NCBI GenBank assembly: GCA_016868855.1 | Contig: VGFP01000002.1 | Coordinates: forward strand, 287,210 to 351,209 | DNA length: 64,000 nt | Reading direction: 5' to 3' | Source: Bacteroidota bacterium | Lineage (GTDB): Bacteria > Bacteroidota > Bacteroidia > Chitinophagales > Chitinophagaceae | Made by a program: the position numbers and the translations under genes | Shown here: positions 1 to 9,334 of the stretch, piece after piece | Position numbering within the stretch: the stretch's first letter is position 1 | Layout: each line of letters starts with the position of its first letter | Notes under the pieces: generated by a model | What the model was told of the DNA's origin: nothing | Database searches by the model: none | What the model saw: only the letters and a program-made list of their open reading frames with translations

Positions 1-1
1 T

Positions 2-538
2 GGTGACGAATACATGCATACCCGTCACAATATTGGTTTTGATATCCTTGACTTTTTCGTCAATAAGCACCAATCAGTTTTCACTGTAGACAGACTTGCT
101 TCGGTGGCAACTGTTTCTTTGAAAGGAAAGAAAATCATCTGCATCAAACCAACAACGTACATGAACCTGAGTGGCAGAGCAGTAAAATACTGGCTCGATA
201 AAGAAAAAGTTGAGATCAACCACCTTCTTGTACTTGTGGATGAATTGGCTGTTCCAGTCAATAAAATAAAAATGAAACCAGCCGGAAATGATGGAGGGCA
301 CAACGGATTAAAAAGCATCCAGGAATCGTTGGGGACAGCCGCTTATCCCCGTCTGCGCTTCGGCATAGGCAATGATTTTCCCAAAGGGATGCAGGTCGAT
401 TATGTATTGGGAAAGTGGCAGAAAGATCAAGAAGAAGTGGTTGCAAAAAAAATTGAACGCTCAGCCATTGCGATAGAGGATTTTGTGCTCATAGGACTCG
501 ATAAGGCAATGGAATCTGTTAATAAATTTGAACCCTAA
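2..538 (+). CDS. pth: Peptidyl-tRNA hydrolase, 5' end truncated by the window edge
   Basis: ORF frame stays open upstream of the listed ATG (GDEYMHTRHNIGFDILD); Pth motifs HTRHNIGF, KPTTYMNLSG, NDGGHNGLKSI, RLRFGIG. Confidence 0.95.
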   Translation, partial: GDEYMHTRHNIGFDILDFFVNKHQSVFTVDRLASVATVSLKGKKIICIKPTTYMNLSGRAVKYWLDKEKVEINHLLVLVDELAVPVNKIKMKPAGNDGGHNGLKSIQESLGTAAYPRLRFGIGNDFPKGMQVDYVLGKWQKDQEEVVAKKIERSAIAIEDFVLIGLDKAMESVNKFEP

Positions 539-547
539 ATCAATACC

Positions 548-1159
548 ATGAAATTTCTTTGTATCGGTAGAAATTATGTTGAGCATGCAAAAGAACTGGG
601 AAATGAAGTGCCTGAGGAACCAGTCATATTCATGAAACCAAAATCTGCCTTGCTGCAGCAAAACATGCCTTTTTATTATCCTGCATTTACCAATGAATTG
701 CATTATGAATGTGAAGTGGTGTTGAGGATTTCCAAGAATGGTAAATACATCAGCGAAGAAAATGCACATCTATACTATGATGCCATTTCAGTTGGAATTG
801 ATTTCACAGCAAGAGATGTGCAAAGTGAATTGAAGAAAAAGGGACTCCCCTGGGAGAAGGCAAAAGCGTGGGACAATTCTGCTGTTCTGGGAAACTGGAA
901 TGCTGTGACAGCTGAACTCGACCGAAAAAATATTGCATTTTCAATGAAGAAGAATGGTGAAGTTGTGCAGTCAGGTAATACCCGAGATATGATCCATGGT
1001 TTTGACCAAATCATCGCACATGTTTCCAATTACTTTTCACTTAATATTGGAGATGTTATTTTCACTGGCACCCCTAAGGGAGTAGGTGAATGTTTGGTAG
1101 GAGATGAACTGGAGGGATTCTTGGGTGATCAATCCATGTTTAAAATCAAAGTACATTAA
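548..1159 (+). CDS. Fumarylacetoacetate hydrolase family protein
   Basis: FAH fold motifs: CIGRNYVEHAKELGNEVPEEPVIFMKP, GIDFTARDVQ, FTGTPKGVG. Confidence 0.9.
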   Translation: MKFLCIGRNYVEHAKELGNEVPEEPVIFMKPKSALLQQNMPFYYPAFTNELHYECEVVLRISKNGKYISEENAHLYYDAISVGIDFTARDVQSELKKKGLPWEKAKAWDNSAVLGNWNAVTAELDRKNIAFSMKKNGEVVQSGNTRDMIHGFDQIIAHVSNYFSLNIGDVIFTGTPKGVGECLVGDELEGFLGDQSMFKIKVH

Positions 1160-1218
1160 TTATAAAATCTTTTTAGGGTTCATCATTCATATCGACCGAA
1201 TCTATCGTAGATTAGGAT

Positions 1219-1701
1219 ATGGAACAATCCGTTTTGATAAAAAAATTGACCAGTAAATTCTGGTTCAGACTATATCTGGCCAAAGCATTGCCTGCAGCAT
1301 TTTTCGCCGGCTTAAGCATCAACTCGCTTTCAACCACATCAGCTGTTGTCGGTATCAGATACTCCTGGTTCTCCAAGAATCCATTCCGTTCAATATATTT
1401 TGCTGTATTGGCCATGGCTGCAGAGATGAGTACTGGTATTCTTGCACTCATTCAAACCCAACACAGGCGACCACGTATTTCCATGTTGGTGCTTTCCATG
1501 GAGGCATCTTTTCATAAAAAAGCAGTCGGCAGCATTCGGTTTGAATGCCATGACGGAGATAAAATAAAACAGGCTATTGAAGAGGCCGTTGCAACAAAGC
1601 AGGGAATTACCTGTACGGCCCATTCAAAAGGATTTGATGAACAGGGAAACTGTATTGCAGCTTTCAATTTCACATGGACATTCAAGGAAACATCAAAATG
1701 A
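1219..1701 (+). CDS. DUF4442 domain (hotdog/thioesterase-like) protein
   Basis: 160 aa ORF; FWFRLYLAKALPAAFFAGL...AMAAEMSTGILALI resembles DUF4442/YiiD_C-like proteins. Confidence 0.7.
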   Translation: MEQSVLIKKLTSKFWFRLYLAKALPAAFFAGLSINSLSTTSAVVGIRYSWFSKNPFRSIYFAVLAMAAEMSTGILALIQTQHRRPRISMLVLSMEASFHKKAVGSIRFECHDGDKIKQAIEEAVATKQGITCTAHSKGFDEQGNCIAAFNFTWTFKETSK

Positions 1702-1707
1702 TCTGAG

Positions 1708-3111
1708 ATGAAAATAACTTTTCATGGTGCTGCAAGAACTGTAACAGGGTCCAAGCATTTGATCACATTGAAAAACGGCAAAAATATCTTGCTTGATTGT
1801 GGTATGTTTCAAGGGATGGGCAAGGAAACCGACGCACTCAACAGGCATTTCGGATTTGATCCCAAGGCAATCGATTGCCTCATTTTATCTCATGCACATA
1901 TTGATCACAGCGGACTCATACCAAAATTGGTCAGTGATGGATTCAAGGGAAAAATATATTGTACTCCAGCAACACGAGAGCTGACCGCTGTTTTATTGGT
2001 TGATTCTGCCCGCATACAGGAAGACGATATCAAGTACCACAATAAAAAACGCAAGGCAACTGGACTCCCGCTTCTTAAGCCATTGTACACTGTGGATGAG
2101 GCTGAAGCAGCACTCAATCAATTCTCTGTTGTTGAATACGGCGAATGGTCAATGATTGAACCCGGCATTGAACTTTTGTACACGGATGCCGGACATATCA
2201 TTGGCAGTGCTGCTGTGCATTTGCGTATCAATGAAGAGGGTAAACAACAGCAAATTACATTCAGTGGAGATGTAGGACGATACCGCGATGTTATATTAAA
2301 GTCACCCGAAGTATTCCCTCAAGCAGATATCATCATCATAGAGTCCACTTACGGAAATTCATTGCACGACCTGCACCAGCCGACACCCGATCAGTTGTTG
2401 TTGTGGATCGAAAAAACATGCATACAAAAAAAAGGCAAGCTGGTGATTCCTGCTTTCAGTGTGGGACGAACACAGGAGCTGCTCTATGCTTTGAATCAGC
2501 TTGAACTGGAACGCCGATTGCCTGAATTGGATTATTTCGTTGATAGTCCGCTGAGTGTTGAAGCAACAGAAATTGTAAAAAAATATCCGCAATACTTCAA
2601 TCCGCGTATCAGAAAGGTATTGGTAAAGGATGAGGATCCTTTCCGTTTTGCAGGATTGCAATACATCAAGACAGTGGATGAATCCAAGCTGTTGAATTTC
2701 CGAGATGAACCATGTGTAATTATTTCAGCGAGTGGTATGGCAGATGCAGGAAGGGTGAAACACCATATCAGCAATACCATTGAAAATTCAAGGAATACTA
2801 TTCTGTTGACTGGCTATTGTGAGCCTCATTCATTGGGAGCAAGATTACAGTCAGGTAAAAAAGAGGTCAGCATCTACGGCGTTCAACACGAAATCCATGC
2901 AGAAGTCGCCAGTATCCGAAGCATGAGTGCACACGGAGATTACGAGGATCTTTCTCAATTTTTGGCCTGCCAAGATCCTAAAGCGGTAAGAAAAGTTTTT
3001 TTAGTACATGGAGAATATCCAGTGCAAATAGATTTCAGAGAAAGATTATTGAGAAAGGGTTTTACTGATGTTGAAATTCCAGAAATGCATCAAGTAATGG
3101 GACTAGGTTAG
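1708..3111 (+). CDS. MBL-fold metallo-hydrolase with beta-CASP/RMMBL domains (RNA-processing type)
   Basis: HAHIDHSG metal motif, beta-CASP SASGMADAGRVKHHI, C-terminal VFLVHGE. Confidence 0.93.
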   Translation: MKITFHGAARTVTGSKHLITLKNGKNILLDCGMFQGMGKETDALNRHFGFDPKAIDCLILSHAHIDHSGLIPKLVSDGFKGKIYCTPATRELTAVLLVDSARIQEDDIKYHNKKRKATGLPLLKPLYTVDEAEAALNQFSVVEYGEWSMIEPGIELLYTDAGHIIGSAAVHLRINEEGKQQQITFSGDVGRYRDVILKSPEVFPQADIIIIESTYGNSLHDLHQPTPDQLLLWIEKTCIQKKGKLVIPAFSVGRTQELLYALNQLELERRLPELDYFVDSPLSVEATEIVKKYPQYFNPRIRKVLVKDEDPFRFAGLQYIKTVDESKLLNFRDEPCVIISASGMADAGRVKHHISNTIENSRNTILLTGYCEPHSLGARLQSGKKEVSIYGVQHEIHAEVASIRSMSAHGDYEDLSQFLACQDPKAVRKVFLVHGEYPVQIDFRERLLRKGFTDVEIPEMHQVMGLG

Positions 3112-3136
3112 TTAAGTCAGTTAACTGTTAACGGGG

Positions 3137-3901
3137 TTACCAATTCCCGCCAGCACCGCCTCCTCCAAAACTTCCGCCTCCAAATCCGCCAAATCTACCT
3201 CCGCTGCTGCTTCCGCCTCCAAATCCGCCAAATCCCCCAGCACCCGGGAATAACCACATGCTGCTTCCTCGGTGGTATCCACGCCTGTTATAGTGACCAC
3301 CCCCACCACCGCCTCTTTTAATGATGGACATGATGATGATCACGATGATGATGATTACAATACCCGGTACACCTTTTTTATCTTTTTCGTTGTATCCTTC
3401 AGGAGCTTTGTATTCACCCTGAATCGCTTCGATGATGGCATTGGTACCTTCATCTAATCCTCTGTAAAAATCGTTTTCACGAAAGTTGGGTCTTATTTCA
3501 TTTGCAATGATTTGTTTGGCTATTGCATCTGGCAGAGCGCCCTCGAGTCCGTATCCTGTTGCTATGAATATCTTTCTGTCGTTCTTTGCAACAAGCATCA
3601 GAATACCGTTGTTGAATTCTTTGTTTCCAATTCCCCATGCCCTGCCCAAAGCAAAGGCAACATCAGCTATATCTCTATCACCCGTACTCTCAACAATCAC
3701 AATGGATATTTGGCTGGAGGTAGAGTCATCAAAGGCAACCAGTTTTTGCTCAAGTGAATTTGTCTGATCTGCGGTGAGGGTGTTTGTATAATCCACTACC
3801 AGTCGTGGGGGACTCGGTTTGGTTGGAAGTTCTTTTTCAATTTGCGCAAAAGCAAATGAGCAAGCCAGCATTGATAGTATGGTAAACAGCTGTTTGATCA
3901 T
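3137..3901 (-). CDS. TPM domain protein (YgcG-like) with signal peptide, TM segment and Gly-rich C-terminus
   Basis: LVVDYTNTLTADQTNSLEQKL...IVIVESTGDRDIADVAFALGRAWGIGNKEFNNGILMLVA; C-terminal GGGSFGGGGAGG. Confidence 0.88.
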   Translation of the reverse strand: MIKQLFTILSMLACSFAFAQIEKELPTKPSPPRLVVDYTNTLTADQTNSLEQKLVAFDDSTSSQISIVIVESTGDRDIADVAFALGRAWGIGNKEFNNGILMLVAKNDRKIFIATGYGLEGALPDAIAKQIIANEIRPNFRENDFYRGLDEGTNAIIEAIQGEYKAPEGYNEKDKKGVPGIVIIIIVIIIMSIIKRGGGGGGHYNRRGYHRGSSMWLFPGAGGFGGFGGGSSSGGRFGGFGGGSFGGGGAGGNW

Positions 3902-4362
3902 TTTCCAAAAACGATGTTGTCATCCAATTCATTCTTATCATCTGCAGCGTATGGAAAATGTGTTTTCAACGCGTCACCAACATCGTGAATCATTTGGCAA
4001 ATGCCTTCAACAAAATGATTGATTTTGAATTCACTGAGTATGGAAGCGACTTCTTTTTCCCAAAATGCCTGTCCCATTTTCTGGTGAATGCCTTCATCAC
4101 CCCATATGGCCATCTGTCTATCTTTCATCGCAAAATAGAGCAGCACTCCATTGCGGTCTTTGGTTTCGTGCATGTTCAACGTTGCAAACAATTCTTTGGC
4201 CCTGTCAATCGGTGAAATATAGGAGCAATGACTTTCTATATAAAGTCTCACTTCTCCACTGGTTTGCTTTTCAGCAAAACGGATGGCTTGCACCATCCGT
4301 TCTTCATCTTCTTTGGAGAAAAATGATTTTTTTCTACCCGTAAAGAATGATAATAGGTTCAC
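3898..4362 (-). CDS. TPM domain-containing protein
   Basis: AEKQTSGEVRLYIESHC...NGVLLYFAMKDRQMAIWGDEGIHQKMGQAFW; 4-nt overlap with the neighbouring TPM gene. Confidence 0.85.
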   Translation of the reverse strand: MNLLSFFTGRKKSFFSKEDEERMVQAIRFAEKQTSGEVRLYIESHCSYISPIDRAKELFATLNMHETKDRNGVLLYFAMKDRQMAIWGDEGIHQKMGQAFWEKEVASILSEFKINHFVEGICQMIHDVGDALKTHFPYAADDKNELDDNIVFGK

Positions 4363-4365
4363 AAA

Positions 4366-4962
4366 TTATTTATTGAAGTCAACTGTAGGTGCTTTTTCAG
4401 AACCAGCTACAGCTGTGAAGTATCCTTTTTCGTTGAATCCAAACAATCCGCTGAATAAGACCATTGGGAATTTTTTCACACTGGTATTATAATCTTGCAC
4501 AGCAGCATTGAAATCATTCCTGGATACTTTGATTCTGTTTTCTGTGCCCTCCAATTGTGCTTGAAGATCACGGAAGGCTTCGGTTGCCTTTAATTCTGGA
4601 TATCTTTCAACACTCACGAGCAATCTTCCAATAGCGCCGCTGAGTTGTCCTTGGGCTTTTTGAAATGCTGCAATTTTTTCAGGTGAAAGATCGTTGGCAT
4701 TGACTGTGGTTTGTGTTGCTTTTGATCTTGCCTCGATCACTGCGGTGATGGTTTCTTGCTCAAAATTGGCTGCACCTTTTACAGTATTCACCAGGTTTGG
4801 GATCAGGTCTGCCCTGCGTTGGTAATCACTTTCAACGTTTGCCCATTTTGATTTTACATTTTGATCTTTTTGTACAAGTCCGTTGTAACCGCTGCAACCA
4901 CATCCTCCCAGAAGAAGAATAAAGGCTACAATGCTGATCAGGACAATGTTACGTGTGCTCAT
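4366..4962 (-). CDS. lemA: LemA family protein
   Basis: GYNGLVQKDQNVKSKWANVESDYQRRADLIPNLVNTVKG is characteristic of LemA. Confidence 0.95.
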   Translation of the reverse strand: MSTRNIVLISIVAFILLLGGCGCSGYNGLVQKDQNVKSKWANVESDYQRRADLIPNLVNTVKGAANFEQETITAVIEARSKATQTTVNANDLSPEKIAAFQKAQGQLSGAIGRLLVSVERYPELKATEAFRDLQAQLEGTENRIKVSRNDFNAAVQDYNTSVKKFPMVLFSGLFGFNEKGYFTAVAGSEKAPTVDFNK

Positions 4963-5039
4963 AATTTTATAATTAAGAGCGTAAAGATAGGGTAAAAGCC
5001 ATCAAGCTTTTGTTAACCTTTGGGCAATGTGATGGGCGG

Positions 5040-6239
5040 TTAATTTTTGATGGTAGCGATGCCTGGCAAGACTTTCCCCTCAAAAAACTCAAGCATGGCG
5101 CCACCACCGGTGGATACATAGCTGACTTTCTCATAGAATCCGAATTGGTTAACGGCTGCAACACTGTCACCTCCGCCAACAAGGGAGAAAGCTCCTTTTT
5201 CGGTAGCTTCTGCAACTGCTTCTGCAATGGCCTTTGTTCCTGCCTGAAACTTATCCATTTCAAAAACTCCCATGGGGCCATTCCATAAAATCGTTTTGCT
5301 GCTCAGGATAACCTTTCTGAAATCTGCTCTCGCTTTTTCGCCAATGTCGAGTCCCATCCAACCAGCTGGAATGCCATAACTTTCACAATTGGTGGTCGTG
5401 GCATCGTTGGCGAATTTATCAGCGATGGTACTGTCAACAGGAAGATGAATTTTCACTCCTTTGGCTGTTGCTTTTTCGAGTAGTTCAGCTGCCAGTATAA
5501 GACGGTCTTCTTCACACAATGAGTTACCAATTTGTTTTCCTTGTGCTTTCCAGAAAGTATAGGCCATTCCACCACCGATGATGATATCCGTTGCCTTGTT
5601 CAATAAATTTTCAATGATCAATATCTTATCTGAAACCTTTGCACCACCTATAATGGCTGTAAAGGGTTTTTCAGATTTCAGCAGTACCTTTTCTGCACTG
5701 CTTACTTCACCTTCCATCAGCAAACCGAACATTTTTTTATCTGAATCAAAGAAGTCTGCGATGATGGCAGTAGAAGCATGAGCTCGGTGTGCAGTTCCAA
5801 ATGCATCATTTACATAAACATCTCCTAGTTTATGAAGTTTTTCAGCAAACCCCATATCACCTTTTTCTTCCTCTTTGTAGAAGCGAAGATTTTCAAGCAG
5901 GAGTACTTCCCCAGCTTTCAGATCACCAGCTGCTTTTTCCGCAGTTGCTCCAATGCAATCATTTGCGAATGAAACTGGGTATTGTTTTCCTACTAATTCT
6001 TGTAAATGAATCACTAGGTGTTTGAGTGAATATTTATTGGTGGGACCATCTTTGGGTCTTCCAAGATGGCTCATTAAAACAACACTTCCGCCATCTTTCA
6101 AAATTTTGTGAATGGTAGGCAAGGCAGCACGAATTCTGGTGTCATCGGTTATATTGAATTGTTCATCAAGCGGCACGTTGAAATCAACCCTTACCAGTGC
6201 TTTTTTCCCTCCAAAATTTGTTTTGCTGAATGTGTACAT
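5040..6239 (-). CDS. pgk: Phosphoglycerate kinase
   Basis: [56 protein letters not shown]. Confidence 0.98.
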   Translation of the reverse strand: MYTFSKTNFGGKKALVRVDFNVPLDEQFNITDDTRIRAALPTIHKILKDGGSVVLMSHLGRPKDGPTNKYSLKHLVIHLQELVGKQYPVSFANDCIGATAEKAAGDLKAGEVLLLENLRFYKEEEKGDMGFAEKLHKLGDVYVNDAFGTAHRAHASTAIIADFFDSDKKMFGLLMEGEVSSAEKVLLKSEKPFTAIIGGAKVSDKILIIENLLNKATDIIIGGGMAYTFWKAQGKQIGNSLCEEDRLILAAELLEKATAKGVKIHLPVDSTIADKFANDATTTNCESYGIPAGWMGLDIGEKARADFRKVILSSKTILWNGPMGVFEMDKFQAGTKAIAEAVAEATEKGAFSLVGGGDSVAAVNQFGFYEKVSYVSTGGGAMLEFFEGKVLPGIATIKN

Positions 6240-6257
6240 GGATCTTGATTTAAAAAG

Positions 6258-6284
6258 AAACCCGGCAGTTTGGCTGCCGGGTCA
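6258..6284 (-). terminator. Intrinsic terminator between gap and pgk
   Basis: cccggcagtttggctgccggg hairpin; on the minus strand it is followed by tttcttttt. Confidence 0.7.
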
Positions 6285-6298
6285 ATTGATAAGTTATA

Positions 6299-7312
6299 TT
6301 ATTTCGAAATCAGTTGCGCGAAGTATTTGACGGTGCGAACAAGCTGACTCACATAGCTCATTTCATTGTCATACCAGCTGACTGTTCTAACCATTTGGTG
6401 GTCACCTACTGTTTGTACTTTGGTTTGGGTGGCATCAAACAATGAACCATAGCTGATACCAACAACATCCCCTGAAACGATTTCATCTTCAGTATACCCA
6501 AAGCTGTCATTGGCAGCAGCTTTCATTGCAGCATTGATTTCTTCTGCAGTGGTTTTTTTATTGAGTATCACTGTCAATTCAGTCAATGATCCAGTCAGCG
6601 TTGGTACACGCTGTGCAGTTCCATCCAATTTTCCTTTCAAGGTGGGAAGGACGAGTCCGATGGCTTTTGCCGCACCAGTACTGTTGGGAACAATATTTTG
6701 AGCAGCGGCACGGGCCCTGCGCAGGTCGCCTTTCGGATGTGGAGCATCTTGTGTATTTTGATCATTGGTGTATGCATGGACAGTAGTCATGAGTCCGGTA
6801 GCAATTCCAAACTTGTCCTCCAAAACCTTCGCCATGGGAGCAAGGCAATTGGTGGTGCAAGACGCGCAGCTGATGATGGTTTCAGATCCATCCAATATAT
6901 CGTGGTTGGTATTGAAAACAATTGTTTTCAAATCACCGGTTGCTGGAGCGGAGATCACCACCTTGCGTGCACCAGCTGTTAGGTGTGCAGCAGCCTTGTC
7001 TTTATCGGTGAAAAATCCTGTACACTCCAATACCACGTCTACTTGATGTGCGCCCCATGGAATTTGTGCTGGGTCTTTTTGTGCGTATATTTTTATCTCG
7101 TGTCCGTTAACTATAATAGAGTTGTCAGTGGCAGTCACTTCCTGCTCAAAGCGCCCTTGTGCAGTGTCGTATTTAAGAAGGTGGGCCAACACCTTGGGAC
7201 TGGTAAGGTCATTGATCGCAACAACATCGATACCCTGCATATTGTAGATCTGACGGTATGCAAGACGTCCGATTCTTCCGAATCCATTGATGGCTACTTT
7301 AACTGTGCTCAT
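6299..7312 (-). CDS. gap: Glyceraldehyde-3-phosphate dehydrogenase, type I
   Basis: [49 protein letters not shown]. Confidence 0.98.
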   Translation of the reverse strand: MSTVKVAINGFGRIGRLAYRQIYNMQGIDVVAINDLTSPKVLAHLLKYDTAQGRFEQEVTATDNSIIVNGHEIKIYAQKDPAQIPWGAHQVDVVLECTGFFTDKDKAAAHLTAGARKVVISAPATGDLKTIVFNTNHDILDGSETIISCASCTTNCLAPMAKVLEDKFGIATGLMTTVHAYTNDQNTQDAPHPKGDLRRARAAAQNIVPNSTGAAKAIGLVLPTLKGKLDGTAQRVPTLTGSLTELTVILNKKTTAEEINAAMKAAANDSFGYTEDEIVSGDVVGISYGSLFDATQTKVQTVGDHQMVRTVSWYDNEMSYVSQLVRTVKYFAQLISK

Positions 7313-7369
7313 GTTTGATTGCTTTAAGTGTCAAAAAAGTGGGGCGAAGTTAAGAACTATTCCAGTTTT

Positions 7370-7401
7370 TTTGGCCATATTTCTATAAGAACTTACCTTT
7401 G
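7370..7401 (+). promoter_or_regulatory. Bacteroidota-type promoter for tRNA-Glu
   Basis: TTTG (7370-7373) - 20 nt - TACCTTTG (7394-7401), matching the TTTG/TAnnTTTG consensus. Confidence 0.7.
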
Positions 7402-7417
7402 CATGCCTTTTGATGAC

Positions 7418-7489
7418 GGCCCGTTGGTCAATCGGTTAAGACGCCTCCCTTTCACGGAGGAATGAGGGGTTCGATTCCCCTACGGGCTA
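7418..7489 (+). tRNA. tRNA-Glu (anticodon TTC)
   Basis: Cloverleaf by eye: acceptor ggcccgt/acgggct, anticodon arm cctcc-ctttcac-ggagg, T arm aggggttcgattcccct; CCA not encoded. Confidence 0.93.
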
Positions 7490-7497
7490 CATAAATG

Positions 7498-7530
7498 AAA
7501 CGGTCGAATTTCTATATTCGGCCGTTTTTA
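7498..7530. terminator. Bidirectional intrinsic terminator downstream of tRNA-Glu and the SGNH hydrolase gene
   Basis: aacggtcgaat-ttctat-attcggccgtt 11-bp stem (one GU) followed by T-run; abuts the SGNH stop codon. Confidence 0.75.
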
Positions 7531-8190
7531 TTTCAACAAGGTTGGTGATATGACCTTGATCCAAATCTCATAGCCCTTGGTATTCATATGAAGATTGTCT
7601 TGAACAAATATGTCTTTCAATACCTCCTGTTTTTCGTCCAACATGGGTTGATGAACATCAAGGTAGCTTGCATGTCTATCTGATTGCAGAAATGATTTTA
7701 CCAGTTCATTGGCTTCTATAAAGGTTTTCTCCAATTTCCATCGTGCAATGCTTGGTTTAATGGAAATGAAAACGACCGGTAGTCTCTTTCCTAGCTTCTG
7801 CCTGATTATACTATGAAGTTTTTTATATCGTTCAAGCATCATGCTCGGAGTTATACTTGTGTCCATAGCAAGATCGTTTTCTCCACAATAGATATAAATC
7901 TGTTTGGGCTTGTATTTTATAATCGTCTCCTCTGCAAAACGAATCAGGTCTGTCAACCTGGATCCGCCAAATCCTCTGTTGAGTATGGGATATCCTGGAA
8001 AATCATTGTTGATGGTTTTCCATTTTGTGAATGACGAACTTCCTACAAATAAAATGGGGTGCTTTGGCGGAGGCTTTACACTATCCTGTATTTTGAATGA
8101 ATCGATTTCTTTCTGAAAAGGCCTCACTGCTTGTGAGAATAACAATTTGCTTAAGCAGAGCAGGAATGATACTGTTAGCAGTTTTTTCAA
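7528..8190 (-). CDS. Secreted SGNH/GDSL-type esterase/lipase
   Basis: Signal peptide MKKLLTVSFLLCLSKLLFSQ; ILFVGSSSFTKW (GxS block), NRGFGGSRLTDL, YCGENDLAMD, DNLHMNTKGYEIW. Confidence 0.9.
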   Translation of the reverse strand: MKKLLTVSFLLCLSKLLFSQAVRPFQKEIDSFKIQDSVKPPPKHPILFVGSSSFTKWKTINNDFPGYPILNRGFGGSRLTDLIRFAEETIIKYKPKQIYIYCGENDLAMDTSITPSMMLERYKKLHSIIRQKLGKRLPVVFISIKPSIARWKLEKTFIEANELVKSFLQSDRHASYLDVHQPMLDEKQEVLKDIFVQDNLHMNTKGYEIWIKVISPTLLK

Positions 8191-8209
8191 AGTGGAAGAT
8201 TTTCAATGT

Positions 8210-9304
8210 TTACAACTTAAAAAACATCTTTTTTCTATACAAGAACAAGCAAATACTCCATTCCAGCACAAAGATTACAAAACAGGTGATGATGGATTGA
8301 ATGAATGGAGAAATATGGATCAAATTCATCAGGCCATTTGTGATGGACCCTACATAACCATTGAACCATCTGTCTCCAACAATTTCAAAAAACAAGTATA
8401 TGAAGATGGAGTTCATTCCGACAACCTGAAAAAAGAAAATATTTTTTTGGAAGCTTTTTCTATCTATAAAATAATAACAGGCAGCAAGGCAAAGCAAGCA
8501 CCAGCCAAGAGAAGCAAGGGTGAATGAAGACGTTGCAATTCTCTTGATGATGGGCGTAATATGCATGATATCTAATGCATATCCGGCTATAAGGGTGCCA
8601 ACGCCCCAATAAATCATGGTTTTTATTTTTTCATTCGATTCTGACATCACCAACTTTCCTACCAGTGATCCCGCAATGGTATGAACAGCAGTGGGGATGC
8701 AATTGATGGCAACCCATCCGCCACTGTTGATTTTATTCATCAGTAAAAGATCTATGTAGTTTCCAATATTTTGTTGATCAGTAAATTCTTGGTCAAAACC
8801 AGGGATGTTTGTCAATCGATAAAGCACTTCTGTGAGCAACAACAACAGTAGAGAAAAAACAATTTGACTCCTTGAATTCCATTCAAAAATCAAGTAGGCT
8901 ATTAAAATGGTAAAAGACAATTGAGTCAATACATTCCAGAGTTCAAAGGAAAGTCCATTTTTTCTTACTGCATAATTCAGTACGCCCCAAAAGAAAAGCC
9001 ACCCACAACGTTTAAATATTTTTCTCGTCCTTTCTTTTTTCGAAATACCATTTTCCTTCATTCTTGTTACTGAATATGCCATTGCAGTACCTGCGATGAA
9101 CATAAATCCTGGTTGAATAAGATCCCAAAATCTCAGTCCATTCCAAGGGTGATGATGGAATTGTTCGAAAAAAAATCTCCAAGTCGAATGTTGTGTTTGG
9201 TTGTATAGGATATTGTAAAGTCCTGTTGATTCCAATGCCAACAATACCATGATGAATCCGCGCATAAAATCTAATGAGGAGAGTCTTTTTTCGGTAGCAG
9301 GCAT
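8210..9304 (-). CDS. Heparan-alpha-glucosaminide N-acetyltransferase-like / DUF5009-type membrane acyltransferase
   Basis: RLSSLDFMRGFIMVLLALE and multiple TM helices; FWDLIQPGFMFIAGTAMAYS. Confidence 0.8.
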   Translation of the reverse strand: MPATEKRLSSLDFMRGFIMVLLALESTGLYNILYNQTQHSTWRFFFEQFHHHPWNGLRFWDLIQPGFMFIAGTAMAYSVTRMKENGISKKERTRKIFKRCGWLFFWGVLNYAVRKNGLSFELWNVLTQLSFTILIAYLIFEWNSRSQIVFSLLLLLLTEVLYRLTNIPGFDQEFTDQQNIGNYIDLLLMNKINSGGWVAINCIPTAVHTIAGSLVGKLVMSESNEKIKTMIYWGVGTLIAGYALDIMHITPIIKRIATSSFTLASLGWCLLCLAACYYFIDRKSFQKNIFFFQVVGMNSIFIYLFFEIVGDRWFNGYVGSITNGLMNLIHISPFIQSIITCFVIFVLEWSICLFLYRKKMFFKL

Positions 9305-9334
9305 TGAGTGAATGTTTTGCGTTTTAAAGTGACT

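Noticed and set aside
3121-3309. 62-aa acidic/Ala-Glu-Leu repeat ORF on the minus strand
   Set aside because: Alternative frame of the Gly-rich repeat tail of the TPM protein; repetitive composition is an artefact of the GGC/GGA-rich repeat.
8147-8527. 126-aa plus-strand ORF
   Set aside because: Antisense to the membrane acyltransferase gene; no coding signature.
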